Assembly: GCA_000309945.1 (NCBI GenBank)
Contig: CM001633.1
Coordinates: forward strand, 2,328,292 to 2,392,291
DNA from: Leptolyngbyaceae cyanobacterium JSC-12
GTDB taxonomy: Bacteria > Cyanobacteriota > Cyanobacteriia > Leptolyngbyales > Leptolyngbyaceae
Reading direction: 5' to 3'
Length of the DNA: 64,000 nucleotides
The translations under genes were made by a program, and so were the position numbers. Under the pieces are notes generated by a model. That model did no database searches and had not been told where the DNA came from. It saw only the letters and a program-made list of their open reading frames with translations. Shown here piece by piece: positions 26,679-36,485 of this stretch. Within the stretch, counting starts at the first letter, position 1, and each line of letters opens with the position of its first letter.

Positions 26679-29259
26679 ATGGTCAAAAAGTTGCAAGGAC
26701 TCCTGTGGGCAATTGGTATGGTGTCGGGGATGGCGGCATCGGCGGCGGCTCAGGAACCGCTCTCTCCTGATTCCCCGGTGCTTCGCGTGGGTGATTCTCC
26801 TGTAGAGACACTTCGTGAACGCCCGAAGCCTGCCACCACCGTCAAAGAATGGGTTGCCCAAATCGAAGCGGCAACCGTGCAAGTGACTGGGGTGAAACTG
26901 GAGCGCAGCGAAACCGGACTGGATATTGTGCTGGAAACCGCTGAGGGCAAACCCTTACAAGTGGATGCGACCAAGTTTCGCGCTGAGGGCAATCGCCTGA
27001 TTGCCGAGATTCCCAATGCGGTGCTGGCGTTGCCGGATGTACCGGGCTTTAGCGCCGAAAACCCCACGGCGGATATTGCCACAGTGCAAGTAGTGCAGCA
27101 GGATATAAATAGCATTCGGGTGATTGTCACCGGAACCAATGCCCTGCCCAAACAAGAGGTGACGCTGAAAACAGGAGAACTCGCCTACAGCCTCAACCCG
27201 GTAGGGGATGAACCGGATGAGGAAATTGTGGTGACGGGAGAGGGGCAGCGAGGGTATCGAGTGCCGAATGCTTCTGTTGGCACTCGAACTGATACCCCTA
27301 CAAGAGACGTTCCTTTTTCAGTTCAGGTGCTGCCTAGAGATTTGCTTCGCGATCAGAATGTAACCAGTATCAATGACGCTCTAAGAAACGTCCCTGGGGC
27401 TGTGCCCACTTTGATCCCCTCATTCAATAACGCTTCTTTTAATATTCGGGGATTTAGAACTGGGAATTTTGTTAACCTTAGCCCAAATTCAGATATCTTG
27501 AAAGATGGCATCGCCGATCCAACAAACTTATTTGGTGTTCAGTTTACTAATATCGAACGAATAGAAGTTCTAAAAGGTCCAGCATCTGTTCTTTTTGGTC
27601 GTGGCACTCCAAGGGGGAACGATAAATCTAATCACGAAACAACCTCTGAGTAGCCCCCTGTACGAAGTTGAAGCAACCGTTGGCAGTTTTGATTTCTATC
27701 GCGGAGCAATCGATTTTTCAGGACCTCTGAATGAAAGCAAAACAATTTTGTACCGCTTGAATGCCTCTTATCAAGACTCGGGTAGCTTTGTCGATTTCTT
27801 GGAAAATCGAAATATCCTTGTTGCACCTGTTATTAGTTTTGCTTTGAGCGATCGCACAAAATTAACGCTAGATTTTGAGTATCGAGAGGCGCGTACCGAT
27901 GGTTTCTCTACAGGATTACCTCTTGTAGGTACAATTCTTTCTAATCCAAACGGAAAGATTCCTCGGAGCCGAAACGTTGGTGAACCCTACTTCTTCTCCG
28001 ACACAAAAATCATTTCCGCTGGCTATAATCTTGAACATAAATTTAGCGATGATTGGTCAATTCGCAATGTCTTCCGCGCATCATTTTATGATCTTGATGA
28101 AATCCGCAATTCAGTCAGTCGCCTAGGTGCAGACAATCGCACGGTTAGCAGAGACATTTTTGATACTATTACTTACTATAATGCCTACACTCTGGTAACA
28201 GATGTCACTGGCAAATTCAATACTGGCTCAGTTGAACACAAATTACTTTTTGGGTTTGATCTCAGTCGTGTTGATAACACACGCACTTTTTTTGGTGATG
28301 GCACAATTTCTCCTCTTGATATTTTCAATCCTGTCTACAATCAGCCTTTTTCCATAATTCCTGGAGGAGGAGAATTTCGTTTCGATCAAGCATCCTTGAC
28401 CGACTCATTGGGAATATACGTTCAAGACCAGATCAAGCTGGCAGAGAATCTAAAGTTACTGTTGGGAGTACGATTTGATGCTTATAAGCAAACCGATCGC
28501 GACTTTGTAAGCAATGATAGTTTTTCTCAATCTGGTAGTAATTGGAGTCCACGTTTTGGCTTAGTTTACCAACCGATTCAGCCTATTTCCCTTTACGCTA
28601 GTTATAGCGAATCATTCACACCTGTAATTTCTGGAGTATTTAGCAATCGTGCTGATGGTAGCCCCTTTAAACCTGAGCGCGGTAGACAGTATGAGGTAGG
28701 AATCAAAGTAGATCTAAGCAATAAACTCTCAGCAACTTTGGCATTTTTTGATTTGACTCGCTCTAATGTGCTGACCGATGATCCAAATGATTCTCGCTTC
28801 TCTATACAGACGGGTGAACAGAACAGTCAAGGGATCGAACTCAACGTATCAGGTGAAATTCTACCAGGTTGGAACATCTATGGTGGCTATACCTATACGA
28901 ATGCTCGCTTGACCTCTGATACAACTTTTCCCGTAGGTAATCGCTTGCAAGCTTCCCCTCAAAATGCCTTCAGCTTGTGGACAAGTTACGAACTTCAGAA
29001 AGGTGATTTGAAAGGGCTTGGGTTCGGGCTAGGTTTTTTCTATGTGGGCGATCGCGCGGGTGATCTTGCGAATAGTTTTACGATTCCAAGCTATCTTCGT
29101 ACTGATGCTTCTATCTTCTACAAACAAGATCGATTGCGTATTTCTCTAAATTTCAGAAACCTGTTTAATATTGATTACTTTGAAACTGCTCAAAATAGAA
29201 ATAGAATTGTTCCCAGTGCTCCATTTGAAGTGCAAGGAACAATTTCTTGGAGGTTTTGA
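26679..29259 (+). pseudogene. TonB-dependent siderophore receptor, frameshifted and mosaic
   Basis: Outer-membrane siderophore receptor: signal peptide (MVKKLQGLLWAIGMVSGMAA...), AMIN domain (about residues 60-160), plug domain (VPFSVQVLPRDLLRDQNV, RIEVLKGPASVLFGRGTP) and a 22-strand barrel ending ...VQGTISWRF. The frame breaks at 27611-27612. One extra A turns the conserved TPGGTINLITKQP into TPRGNDKSN and a stop at 27653; removing it restores the whole 860-residue protein to 29259. The part up to about 27250 is GC-rich, while the rest is AT-richer with different codons, which suggests the plug/barrel came from another receptor. Likely inactive unless the extra base is an error. Confidence 0.88.
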
Positions 29260-29507
29260 GTCAGAGTTTCTTTGGTTTGGGACAGTTTTATATTGGCGAG
29301 CGGCAAGGCGATTTGGCTAACACATTGCAACTAGGGGATCACCTACGCCCTGATGCCGCACTTTTCTATCGAAAAGGGTGTTTTAGAGGTGCGATCAATC
29401 TCCGTAACCTGTTTGATGTCGATGCGGCTGCTTATACCTTCAGCAGAACTCTCGCACAAAGAACTGAACCCTTTACCATCGTCGGTTCTATCAGTTGGGA
29501 ATTTTAA
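29260..29507 (+). pseudogene. C-terminal scrap of a second TonB receptor
   Basis: Open frame immediately after the receptor stop, reading GLGQFYIGERQGDLANTLQL, then PDAALFYRKG, FRGAINLRNLFDVD and ending FTIVGSISWEF. These are the last barrel strands of a TonB receptor, paralogous to the last 80 residues of the gene just before (GLGFFYVGDRAGDLANS). No start belongs to it. Best explained as the original 3' end left behind when a different barrel was recombined into the gene. Confidence 0.8.
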
Positions 29508-29621
29508 CGTAACTGTCTAACTGGGCGATCGCCGATTGCCCTTTGTCTCCAAATTTGTCTCTAAAAAAGTGAGGCGATCGCTTCCCAAAATTGTTCTTCA
29601 CACGACTTCAATCTTTTTCCC

Positions 29622-30794
29622 ATGACATCTATTCACTTCCCCCAAGCACGAAAACGCTTCAAGCGGCGATCGCTATTTTTCCACGTCCACCGTTGGCTAG
29701 GACTGACCGCTGGCATTTTACTCTGCATCGCCGGACTCACGGGCAGTATCCTCGTTTTCTGGCACGAAATCGATCATCTGGTAATTGCCCAGCGATTGGG
29801 TTCACTCACTCCAACGGGAGCGCCGTCAACAATCGCCGCGATTATGGACACGGTAAAAGCCGCCTATGCTTCTCGAAACTTGATCTTGAGCAGCATCACG
29901 ATGCCAGGGAATGCCCATCAGCCCTATGAAGTCTGGTTTCAAGACCCTGCCGAGCATTACCTTCAGGTATTCGTCAATCCCTACACGGGGCAGATTCTGG
30001 GCGATCGGCAATGGGAAACCAGTTGGGCTGGCATCATCTTCGAGCTACACTACAAACTGCTGGCAGGTGAAACGGGCACCCTGGTTATGGGCATCGTTGC
30101 CCTGCTGACCTTGATCTTGAGTATAACTGGGATTGTGCTGTGGCCCGGCTGGCGTAAACTTGCCGCAGGCTTCAAAATCAAGTGGAAGCATGCCCACATC
30201 AAACGGATTAATTTCGATATTCACAAAGTCGCTGGCATCATCACTGCCATCTTTCTCGCGTTCATTGGCTTTACCGGATTTGCCTGGAATGTCCCCCAGG
30301 CGAAAGTCACCGAAGCTATCCATGCCGTTACTTTTACACCGCAGCCTGCTGACCCCGTTTCCAAACCGGTTCCTGGCAAACAGCCCTTGCCCATTGCTGA
30401 CCTGATGCAAAGGGCGGATGCGGCGGTTCCCAATGCCACCACGACCTACATTGCCTTCCCCCAGAAGCCCGAAGGCGTCTTCACCGTTGGCAAAAGACAA
30501 CCGCAAGAAAGAAATAAATATGGAAATACGCGCATCAGATTGGATCAATTTTCGGGGCAAGTGGTGCAATTGCAAGATGGAATGAACCCGAACCGGGCTG
30601 AGGCGATTATCAACCAGTTTGCCCCGGTTCATTTCGGGACGTTTGGGGGGTTGCCCACTCGCATTCTCTATGTGTTTGTAGGGTTAGCGCCATCGGTTTT
30701 GTTTATCACTGGATTGATTATGTGGTGGCATCGCAAGCGCAAGAAGAACAAGGGCGATCGCGAAGGGGCATCAACCTTGATTCAATCTCGATAA
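29622..30794 (+). CDS. PepSY-associated TM helix protein
   Basis: 390 residues; an inner-membrane protein of the type encoded beside siderophore receptors and thought to act in iron release or ferric-siderophore reduction. Start at MTSIHFPQARKRFKRR. Four membrane helices: about 28-50 (RWLGLTAGILLCIAGLTGSI), 155-176, 205-228 and 350-370. PepSY-like soluble regions lie between. Conserved FHVHRWLG and HKVAGIITAI helices carry His residues likely to bind heme or metal. It completes the AraC-receptor-PepSY iron set. Confidence 0.87.
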   Translation: MTSIHFPQARKRFKRRSLFFHVHRWLGLTAGILLCIAGLTGSILVFWHEIDHLVIAQRLGSLTPTGAPSTIAAIMDTVKAAYASRNLILSSITMPGNAHQPYEVWFQDPAEHYLQVFVNPYTGQILGDRQWETSWAGIIFELHYKLLAGETGTLVMGIVALLTLILSITGIVLWPGWRKLAAGFKIKWKHAHIKRINFDIHKVAGIITAIFLAFIGFTGFAWNVPQAKVTEAIHAVTFTPQPADPVSKPVPGKQPLPIADLMQRADAAVPNATTTYIAFPQKPEGVFTVGKRQPQERNKYGNTRIRLDQFSGQVVQLQDGMNPNRAEAIINQFAPVHFGTFGGLPTRILYVFVGLAPSVLFITGLIMWWHRKRKKNKGDREGASTLIQSR

Positions 30795-30821
30795 TCCAAT
30801 TCTTCAATTCAATTCTTCCTT

Positions 30822-31501
30822 CTACTCACGACCCAACTGCTGCACAAATTTCTGATGCTCTGGCGAATTCAACCCTTGTTGCAATACCGATAACACCCTT
30901 GCCATTTCTCCTGCTAACAAAGCAGATACGGCTAACCACAAACCAGGAAAAACCTGACTCCGAAGGATTCCTTGCTCATCGGGTAGTTGCATCACATACT
31001 CCTCCGCTTCCAGCCGGAACCAATCCAACTGACCCTCTAATGTTCGCCAAACGATGTATTCCCGCACCTGATTCCGCCGATAGGCTCGTTTTTTATCATG
31101 CAGATCGATCGCCGCACTACTGGCTGCCACTTCCACAATAAACTCTGGTGCCCCTTAAATGTAGTCATCTGCACCGATGGTCGCCTGTCTACCTGGCACC
31201 AAAAGTACGGTATCCGGCTAGGGTTCATTCTCCAAATCCAGCTTCACCATTGGTTCAATGCCCAGAACCACCCCTAGAGTAAATGCCTCATAAGTACCTA
31301 ACCAGGTTACCAGTCGCCCATAGGGTTGTCCGTGACTTGCAATCCATAGCAGTGATGCCATGTAAACAACCCCTTCTACCAATTCAGCCTTTTCCTCACG
31401 GGCGGCATTGCCTCATAGCACCGCTCAAATTCACACCGCGAGAGGCGATCGCCATTTTCCAGCGGTGGAATCGGTAGCCAGGGTTCTGGAGTGGTTACCA
31501 T
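30822..31501 (-). pseudogene. Broken Uma2 family (DUF820) gene
   Basis: From ATG at 31501 the sequence reads MVTTPEPWLPIPPLENGDRL, a typical start for one Uma2 subgroup. It is then broken by a frameshift near the KRLNW* stop. In the other frame, stops interrupt EP*PD and YI*GAP. The C-terminal 104 residues (AASSAAIDLHDKKRAYRRNQ, QVFPGLWLAV) remain open to 30822. One frameshift and two nonsense changes make it a clear pseudogene. It converges with the PepSY gene. Confidence 0.85.
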
Positions 31502-31739
31502 TGCGCTTGCTTGAAATCACTCCCTCATTTTAAGCTCTCCCCACAGGGATTTTATCGATCATCAGCAAGCACTTTTTTAACAAAAAATTATCCTATCTGA
31601 AATCAGATTGAACTCTCCATAGGACTAGAATGGAAATAAGTTGAATCACTACTGAAAAACTCACTAAAGCAATCAGAGAGTAATCATATAAGATACCCAT
31701 CAAAGCACTCCCGACAAACCAGGCCAGTCCATACCCAGT

Positions 31740-32266
31740 AATGAACTACCCCGCTGCAAGCAGACGGGGTATCAGAATCAAAAAAGAGTAAGCTGCTCAT
31801 CTCGGTGTAGCTTGAGATATTCGTTACCCTGATTTTTGACGTAGTTCGCAATCATCCCTTCATCCCCGTGTTTCCCAACTGTACTTGCAAAATAGCCATC
31901 ACTCCAAAACTCTCCACCCCATAGCTTTTGCTTCACCTGAGGACAACGCCGAAACACTTCCCTTGCGGTCAAACTCTTGATCATTTTGACCAATTTGGTC
32001 ACGCTGTATGTCGGCACCGATTGGACTAAAAAGTGCACATGGTCTTTGTCTACACCGATTTCTATAAATTTAATCTCGTAGCGTTTCTCAATCTCCAGGC
32101 AAACTTCTCGCAAAACTTCATCGACCTGTTCATCAAACACAGCCCGCCGATACTTTGCTGGAAACACAAGGTGGTATAGCAAAACCGTAACGTTATGACT
32201 TTTGTGGATGTACTCGCTCATCCCTGCATTTTACGCTGCAGAGCAGCGGGGAATTGACCCATAGAG
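31740..32266 (-). mobile_element. IS200/IS605-type element (tnpA only)
   Basis: About 527 bp inserted in the MFS gene. Its ends carry small hairpins: TACCCCG...CGGGGTA near 31747-31771 at one end and GCTGC-AGA-GCAGC near 32235-32247 at the other. No terminal inverted repeats or target duplication are seen, as expected for this family. It contains a single Y1 transposase gene and no tnpB. The exact ends are uncertain by several bases. Confidence 0.8.
31778..32221 (-). CDS. tnpA: IS200-type Y1 transposase
   Basis: 147 residues, full length for the family. HUH motif as HVHFLV (in DKDHVHFLVQS), the WGGEFWSDGYF segment, and the catalytic Tyr in GMIANYVKNQ. It cuts and joins single-stranded DNA at the element's hairpin ends. 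Intact, so the element may be mobile. Confidence 0.93.
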   Translation of the reverse strand: MSEYIHKSHNVTVLLYHLVFPAKYRRAVFDEQVDEVLREVCLEIEKRYEIKFIEIGVDKDHVHFLVQSVPTYSVTKLVKMIKSLTAREVFRRCPQVKQKLWGGEFWSDGYFASTVGKHGDEGMIANYVKNQGNEYLKLHRDEQLTLF

Positions 32267-33311
32267 ATTAAAAATGCCATAGGCAGAACCACGTCGCTCC
32301 GGTGGTACCATGCCCGCAATGACTGCTTTCAAAATGGATTCCTGTGCACCCATGCCGATCCCCCACAAAATCATGCCCAACACTGCCATGCCAGTACCAC
32401 CCCAGAAAATCGCAGGGGCAAACCCTAGAGACAGCACAATTGCCAGGATTAACGTGACGATCCCAATTCGGTCAAACCAGTAGCCAAAGATCAGAGCAGC
32501 GATCGCATCCACACCCATAGCCAGTGCGTAAAGCAGGGGAATCTGAGTTGGCTGATCCAGTCCAGTCTGTTGCAAATGAAAGGCAATCAGGGGAAAGTCT
32601 ACAAACCCTGCGGCAATCAGGGCAACGGCAATCAGGTAAATCCAAAAGCGGCGCGGCAACCCCTCACCATGCAGATTTTGGATGGTGGGTTCAAACTCTC
32701 GCGGGTTGGGATAAATCCATTGACCGACCAACAACGCTATCAGTCCCAATACGGCTGGAATCACGAGAATGGCAAACCCAGATGGATAGCCCTTTTGTAA
32801 GGCTAGAACTAGCGTCACGAGCAACGGTCCCGCCACTGCTCCAATCTGATCCATTGCCTCATGGAGTCCAAAGCCAAAGCCTTTACCAACCCGGATAGCA
32901 GCATGCGACAGTAACACATCTCTGGGGGGAGTCCGAATCGCTTTGCCCATGCGTTCGGCAATCATCAGCCCTGCGAGAATTTCCCAGCGTCCTGCCAGTG
33001 CCATGAGGGGAACAGCAGCCGTGTTGATAGCATAGCCCACGGTTGTAATGCGCCAATACTGCTGGGTGCGATCGCTAAGATAACCTGTGACCAGCCGCAA
33101 GCTATAGCCAATCAGTTCCCCTAACCCTGCCGTTAACCCCACAACCGTGCCGCTGGCTCCTAAGATTGCCAGATAGGCTCCAGTGATGCTGCGTGCCCCT
33201 TCATAGGTAGCATCGGCACAGAGACTCACAAATCCCAGTAGCACAACGAATTTGAGGGCAGCACGAGATTTAGACATGGAAAGTCCTGGTTATTGGTCTA
33301 CTGCTTGCACT

Positions 33312-33336
33312 CAGGGGATAGCTTAACGATCCCCTG
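33312..33336 (-). terminator. Hairpin downstream of mop
   Basis: Perfect 8-bp stem CAGGGGAT / ATCCCCTG with a 9-nt loop between the end of mop (33349) and the start of the MFS gene (33277). There is no T-run, so it is a weak terminator or attenuator candidate. Confidence 0.45.
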
Positions 33337-33348
33337 GACTGAGCCTGA

Positions 33349-33558
33349 TCAATCCATTGCGATCATGACATCCGACGCTTTCACGATGGCATAAACTTCT
33401 TTGCCCTCTGCCAGTCCCAGTTTTTCCGCCGAAGATTTGGTAATAATCGCCACAACCTCGATCCCTGGAGCCACTTCAACCGTGACTTCTGCATTCACAG
33501 CCCCAACCACTAGAGCTTTAACTTTCCCCTTCAAAGCATTGCGTGCGCTAACTTCCAT
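33349..33558 (-). CDS. mop: Molybdenum-binding protein (Mop/TOBE)
   Basis: 69 residues, a single molbindin domain: SARNALKGKVKALVVGAVNAEV and EVVAIITKSSAEKLGLAEG are the family signatures. Mop proteins form hexamers that store molybdate or tungstate in the cytosol. It is divergent from modA, with a shared 163-bp promoter region, in keeping with coordinated molybdate control. Confidence 0.92.
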   Translation of the reverse strand: MEVSARNALKGKVKALVVGAVNAEVTVEVAPGIEVVAIITKSSAEKLGLAEGKEVYAIVKASDVMIAMD

Positions 33559-33721
33559 TGTTTGAGAACCTTCCTGATTATGAACAAGTCAACTCCTACA
33601 TCATTTGCTGACTTGGCTCAAACGTTTTGATACCTAAGCTACAAACCTTCAGCAGGTATATTGGCATAGTGTTAATAATACTTGCCTGAGGTACTGAGTT
33701 TGCCAGGGAGTTATCAGGATA

Positions 33722-34537
33722 ATGATCAAAAGGCGAAGATGGTTTTGGGTGCTGGGGCTTGTGGGTTTATTGGCAGCATGTGGTGTGTCTACGGTGGAGC
33801 AGTCGTCCTCACCTTCTGCAACTTCTATGGCTGAGCCAATTACCTTAACGGTGTCTGCGGCGGCTGATTTGAATGACGTATTTCCAGAAATCGGCAAGTT
33901 GTGGGAGCAAGAAACTGGACATCGAGTGGCGTTTAACCTAGGTTCCACAGGACAACTGGCGCAGCAGATCGAACGGGGTGCGCCGGTGGATCTATTTGCG
34001 GCAGCCAATAAGAAATTTGTCGAGGATTTAGACAAAAAAGGGCTGGTGCATTCAGACACGAAGCAGCTATATGGTGTGGGACGGCTTACCCTGTGGCAGC
34101 GGGAAGAGGGCACTCACGAGATTAAGGACATCCAAGACTTAATGAAACCTGACATTAGGCGGGTGGCGATCGCTAATCCCGATCACGCCCCCTATGGTGT
34201 GGCGGCACGGGAAGCGTTGCAATCCGCAGGTATTTGGGAGACGATTCAACCCAAGTTGATTCTGGGGGAAAACATTAAGCAAACCCAGCAGTATGCCCAA
34301 ACCGGCAATGTGGATGTGGCGATCGCGGCGCTCTCGATCAGCGTGGGAAAGCCTGGGAAATGGGTGCTGGTGCCTGAGAAACTCCACCAGCCCCTGGAGC
34401 AGATGCTGGCAGTTCCTAAAAGCGCTCCTCATCCAGAGCCAGCCAGACAGTTTGCTGCCTTTATTAATGGGAAGAAGGGAAGACCCCTAATGCGGAAGTA
34501 TGGTTTTGTTCTGCCCGGAGAGGAGCCTGTGTCATGA
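33722..34537 (+). CDS. modA: Molybdate ABC transporter substrate-binding protein
   Basis: 271 residues. Lipoprotein signal peptide with lipobox LLAAC (Cys at about 20), then LTVSAAADLNDVFPEI, the standard ModA opening whose Ser/Ala residues bind the oxyanion, NLGSTGQLAQQIERGAPVDL and a C-terminal FVLPGEEP. Captures molybdate in the periplasm. The stop overlaps the modB start by 4 bp. Confidence 0.94.
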   Translation: MIKRRRWFWVLGLVGLLAACGVSTVEQSSSPSATSMAEPITLTVSAAADLNDVFPEIGKLWEQETGHRVAFNLGSTGQLAQQIERGAPVDLFAAANKKFVEDLDKKGLVHSDTKQLYGVGRLTLWQREEGTHEIKDIQDLMKPDIRRVAIANPDHAPYGVAAREALQSAGIWETIQPKLILGENIKQTQQYAQTGNVDVAIAALSISVGKPGKWVLVPEKLHQPLEQMLAVPKSAPHPEPARQFAAFINGKKGRPLMRKYGFVLPGEEPVS

Positions 34538-35292
34538 TCTGGCAATCCTCCATTTTGTCGCTCCAGGTGACTGTCCTGGCAAGTGTTCTAATTCTGATCC
34601 TGGGTCTCAGCGCAGGAATATTTTTAGCCCGAAAGCAATTTCCAGGACAGATTGTTGTTTCGACCTTACTCAACTTGCCGCTGGTATTACCCCCTAGTGT
34701 GGTGGGCTATTTCTTACTTCTGGCATTGGGACGGGGTAGCCCGGTCAAGGAATGGTTGGGCATCGATTTGCTATTTACCTGGCAAGCAGCAGCGATCGCC
34801 TCGACGGTGGTTGCTTTGCCTTTAATGGTGGAATCGACCCGAGCAGCGATCGCCAACGTCAACCCGGAGTTGGAAGCCGCCGCCCGCACGCTGGGTTCGA
34901 CCGAGTGGGAAGTCCTGCGACGGATTACTATCCCCGTGGCGTATCGAGGGATTTTGGCTGGGTTCGGACTGAGTGTCGCTCGCGGATTAGGGGAATTTGG
35001 CGCGACGCTGATGGTGGCAGGCAGCATTCCCGGACGCACGCAAACCCTCCCGCTAGCCATTTACGATGCCGTGCAAATGCAGCGCTACGGACTGGCTAAC
35101 GTTATGGTGCTGATGATGACGACAATCGCCTTCGCCCTGTTGTGGTGGGTCAGGCACCTGGAAGCCCAACATCCTCAAAATCAAACCCAAAGGCAGCGAC
35201 AACCGCAACCCGAAAAGAATCGCCATGAAACTCATCGTCGATATTCAAAAACAGCTTCCTCATTACGATCTGGAAGTGAGCTTTTCCGTTGA
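34534..35292 (+). CDS. modB: Molybdate ABC transporter permease
   Basis: 252 residues, five predicted helices, and the EAA loop: LEAAARTLGSTEWEVLRRI with the downstream GLGEFGATLMVAGSIPG typical of ModB. The last 30 residues are a hydrophilic Gln/Arg-rich tail that overlaps the modC start by 68 bp, unusual for the family and possibly an extension by loss of an earlier stop. Confidence 0.93.
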   Translation: MIWQSSILSLQVTVLASVLILILGLSAGIFLARKQFPGQIVVSTLLNLPLVLPPSVVGYFLLLALGRGSPVKEWLGIDLLFTWQAAAIASTVVALPLMVESTRAAIANVNPELEAAARTLGSTEWEVLRRITIPVAYRGILAGFGLSVARGLGEFGATLMVAGSIPGRTQTLPLAIYDAVQMQRYGLANVMVLMMTTIAFALLWWVRHLEAQHPQNQTQRQRQPQPEKNRHETHRRYSKTASSLRSGSELFR

Positions 35293-36304
35293 GGGAGAAA
35301 CTCTGGGATTGTTAGGCAGTTCCGGTTCCGGTAAAAGCATGACCTTGCGCTGTATTGCCGGAATTGACACTCCAACTCAGGGAACGATTGTATTGAACGA
35401 TCGCGTTTTATATGACTCTCACAAAGGGATTAATTTGCCCAGTCGCGATCGCAAAGTTGGTTTTTTATTTCAACACTACGCCCTGTTTCCCCATCTGACC
35501 GTTGCTCAAAATGTTGCGTATGGGTTGCGTGGTGTCTCAAAAAATGGCACTCATCGCCAAGTCAACGAGCAACTAGAGCAGGTACATCTGTTGGGATTTG
35601 GCGATCGCTATCCCCATCAACTTTCTGGCGGACAACAGCAGAGAGTCGCCTTAGCCAGAGCACTTGCAACAGAACCCGATGTATTGTTACTGGACGAACC
35701 ATTTTCAGCGCTGGATACTCATTTACGGAATGAACTCGAAAAGCAATTGATCAAAACCCTCTCCCGCTATCAGGGACTCACACTTTTTGTCAGCCACAAC
35801 GTGGAAGAAGCCTATCGCGTTTGCCAGAAATTACTGGTACTGGATCAGGGTAAAGTTGCTGCCGCTGGGGATAAGCAGGCAATTTTTGATCGCCCCGGTA
35901 CCCTTACTGTTGCCCAACTCACAGGCTGTAAAAATTATTCCTGCATTCAGCCGATTGATCACCATACCGTTCGTGCTATCGATTGGAACTGCACGCTTCA
36001 AACCACAGATCCCGTTTCCCCTTTCCACACTCACATCGGGATTCGCGCTCATCAAATCACCTTTTTGGATAGCCTCGAGCAGTCCAATTCTCCGCCTAAT
36101 ACATTCCCTACCTGGGTGGCTTGGACCAGCGAAACCCCGCACCGCATGACGATCTATCTGAAACTAGGAGAACCGCCGATCAATGCGGATGATTATCATC
36201 TCCAGGCAGAAGTTTTCAAAGAAAAATGGGAGGTTTTGAAAGATCGCTCATTTCCCTGGTTGGTTAGGTTGAATCCACAAAAATTACTGTTACTCAAGCC
36301 TTAA
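35225..36304 (+). CDS. modC: Molybdate ABC transporter ATP-binding protein
   Basis: 359 residues. Walker A GSSGSGKSM (about 31-39), Q-loop FLFQHYALFPH, signature LSGGQQQR, Walker B VLLLDEPFSALD, H-loop SHNVEE, then a C-terminal regulatory (TOBE-like) region from about 235. Completes the modABC operon by overlap with modB. Confidence 0.94.
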   Translation: MKLIVDIQKQLPHYDLEVSFSVEGETLGLLGSSGSGKSMTLRCIAGIDTPTQGTIVLNDRVLYDSHKGINLPSRDRKVGFLFQHYALFPHLTVAQNVAYGLRGVSKNGTHRQVNEQLEQVHLLGFGDRYPHQLSGGQQQRVALARALATEPDVLLLDEPFSALDTHLRNELEKQLIKTLSRYQGLTLFVSHNVEEAYRVCQKLLVLDQGKVAAAGDKQAIFDRPGTLTVAQLTGCKNYSCIQPIDHHTVRAIDWNCTLQTTDPVSPFHTHIGIRAHQITFLDSLEQSNSPPNTFPTWVAWTSETPHRMTIYLKLGEPPINADDYHLQAEVFKEKWEVLKDRSFPWLVRLNPQKLLLLKP

Positions 36305-36485
36305 AGGTGTGCCATGAAATTACGCCACATGATTTCCTCTTTTATCGGTGCATTCGTGCGCTAGCATTTGTCGTAAGCTTCGAGACTTCGGTTCTTTCTA
36401 ACGCTCCCCTAAAACCTACTGATGGAGGTTTGAGATTATCTTATTCACCTGAAAAACCCCTCCCCTCGCCCCTCTCTGAATTACC

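Larger units (their letters stand above)
31593..33277 (-). pseudogene. MFS transporter gene interrupted by an IS200-type element
   Basis: The N-terminal 335 residues (33277 down to about 32267) form eleven helices: MSKSRAALKFVVLLGFVSLC, AERMGKAIRTPPRD, up to RRGSAYGIFN. The protein then runs into the insertion and ends artificially as SIPRCSAA. On the far side of the element (31739 to TAG at 31593) the missing end continues in frame as TGYGLAWFVGSALMGILYDY to ILVLWRVQSDFR. Removal of about 31740-32266 restores a full-length MFS protein. Substrate unknown. Confidence 0.85.

Noticed and set aside
27595-27660. Independent start of the second TonB-receptor frame at 27595
   Set aside because: The first residues there are an out-of-frame reading of the upstream plug; the two frames are one gene split by a +1 base.
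30722-31141. Plus-strand frame over the Uma2 pseudogene
   Set aside because: It is the shadow of the minus-strand Uma2 remnant, whose protein similarity is clear.
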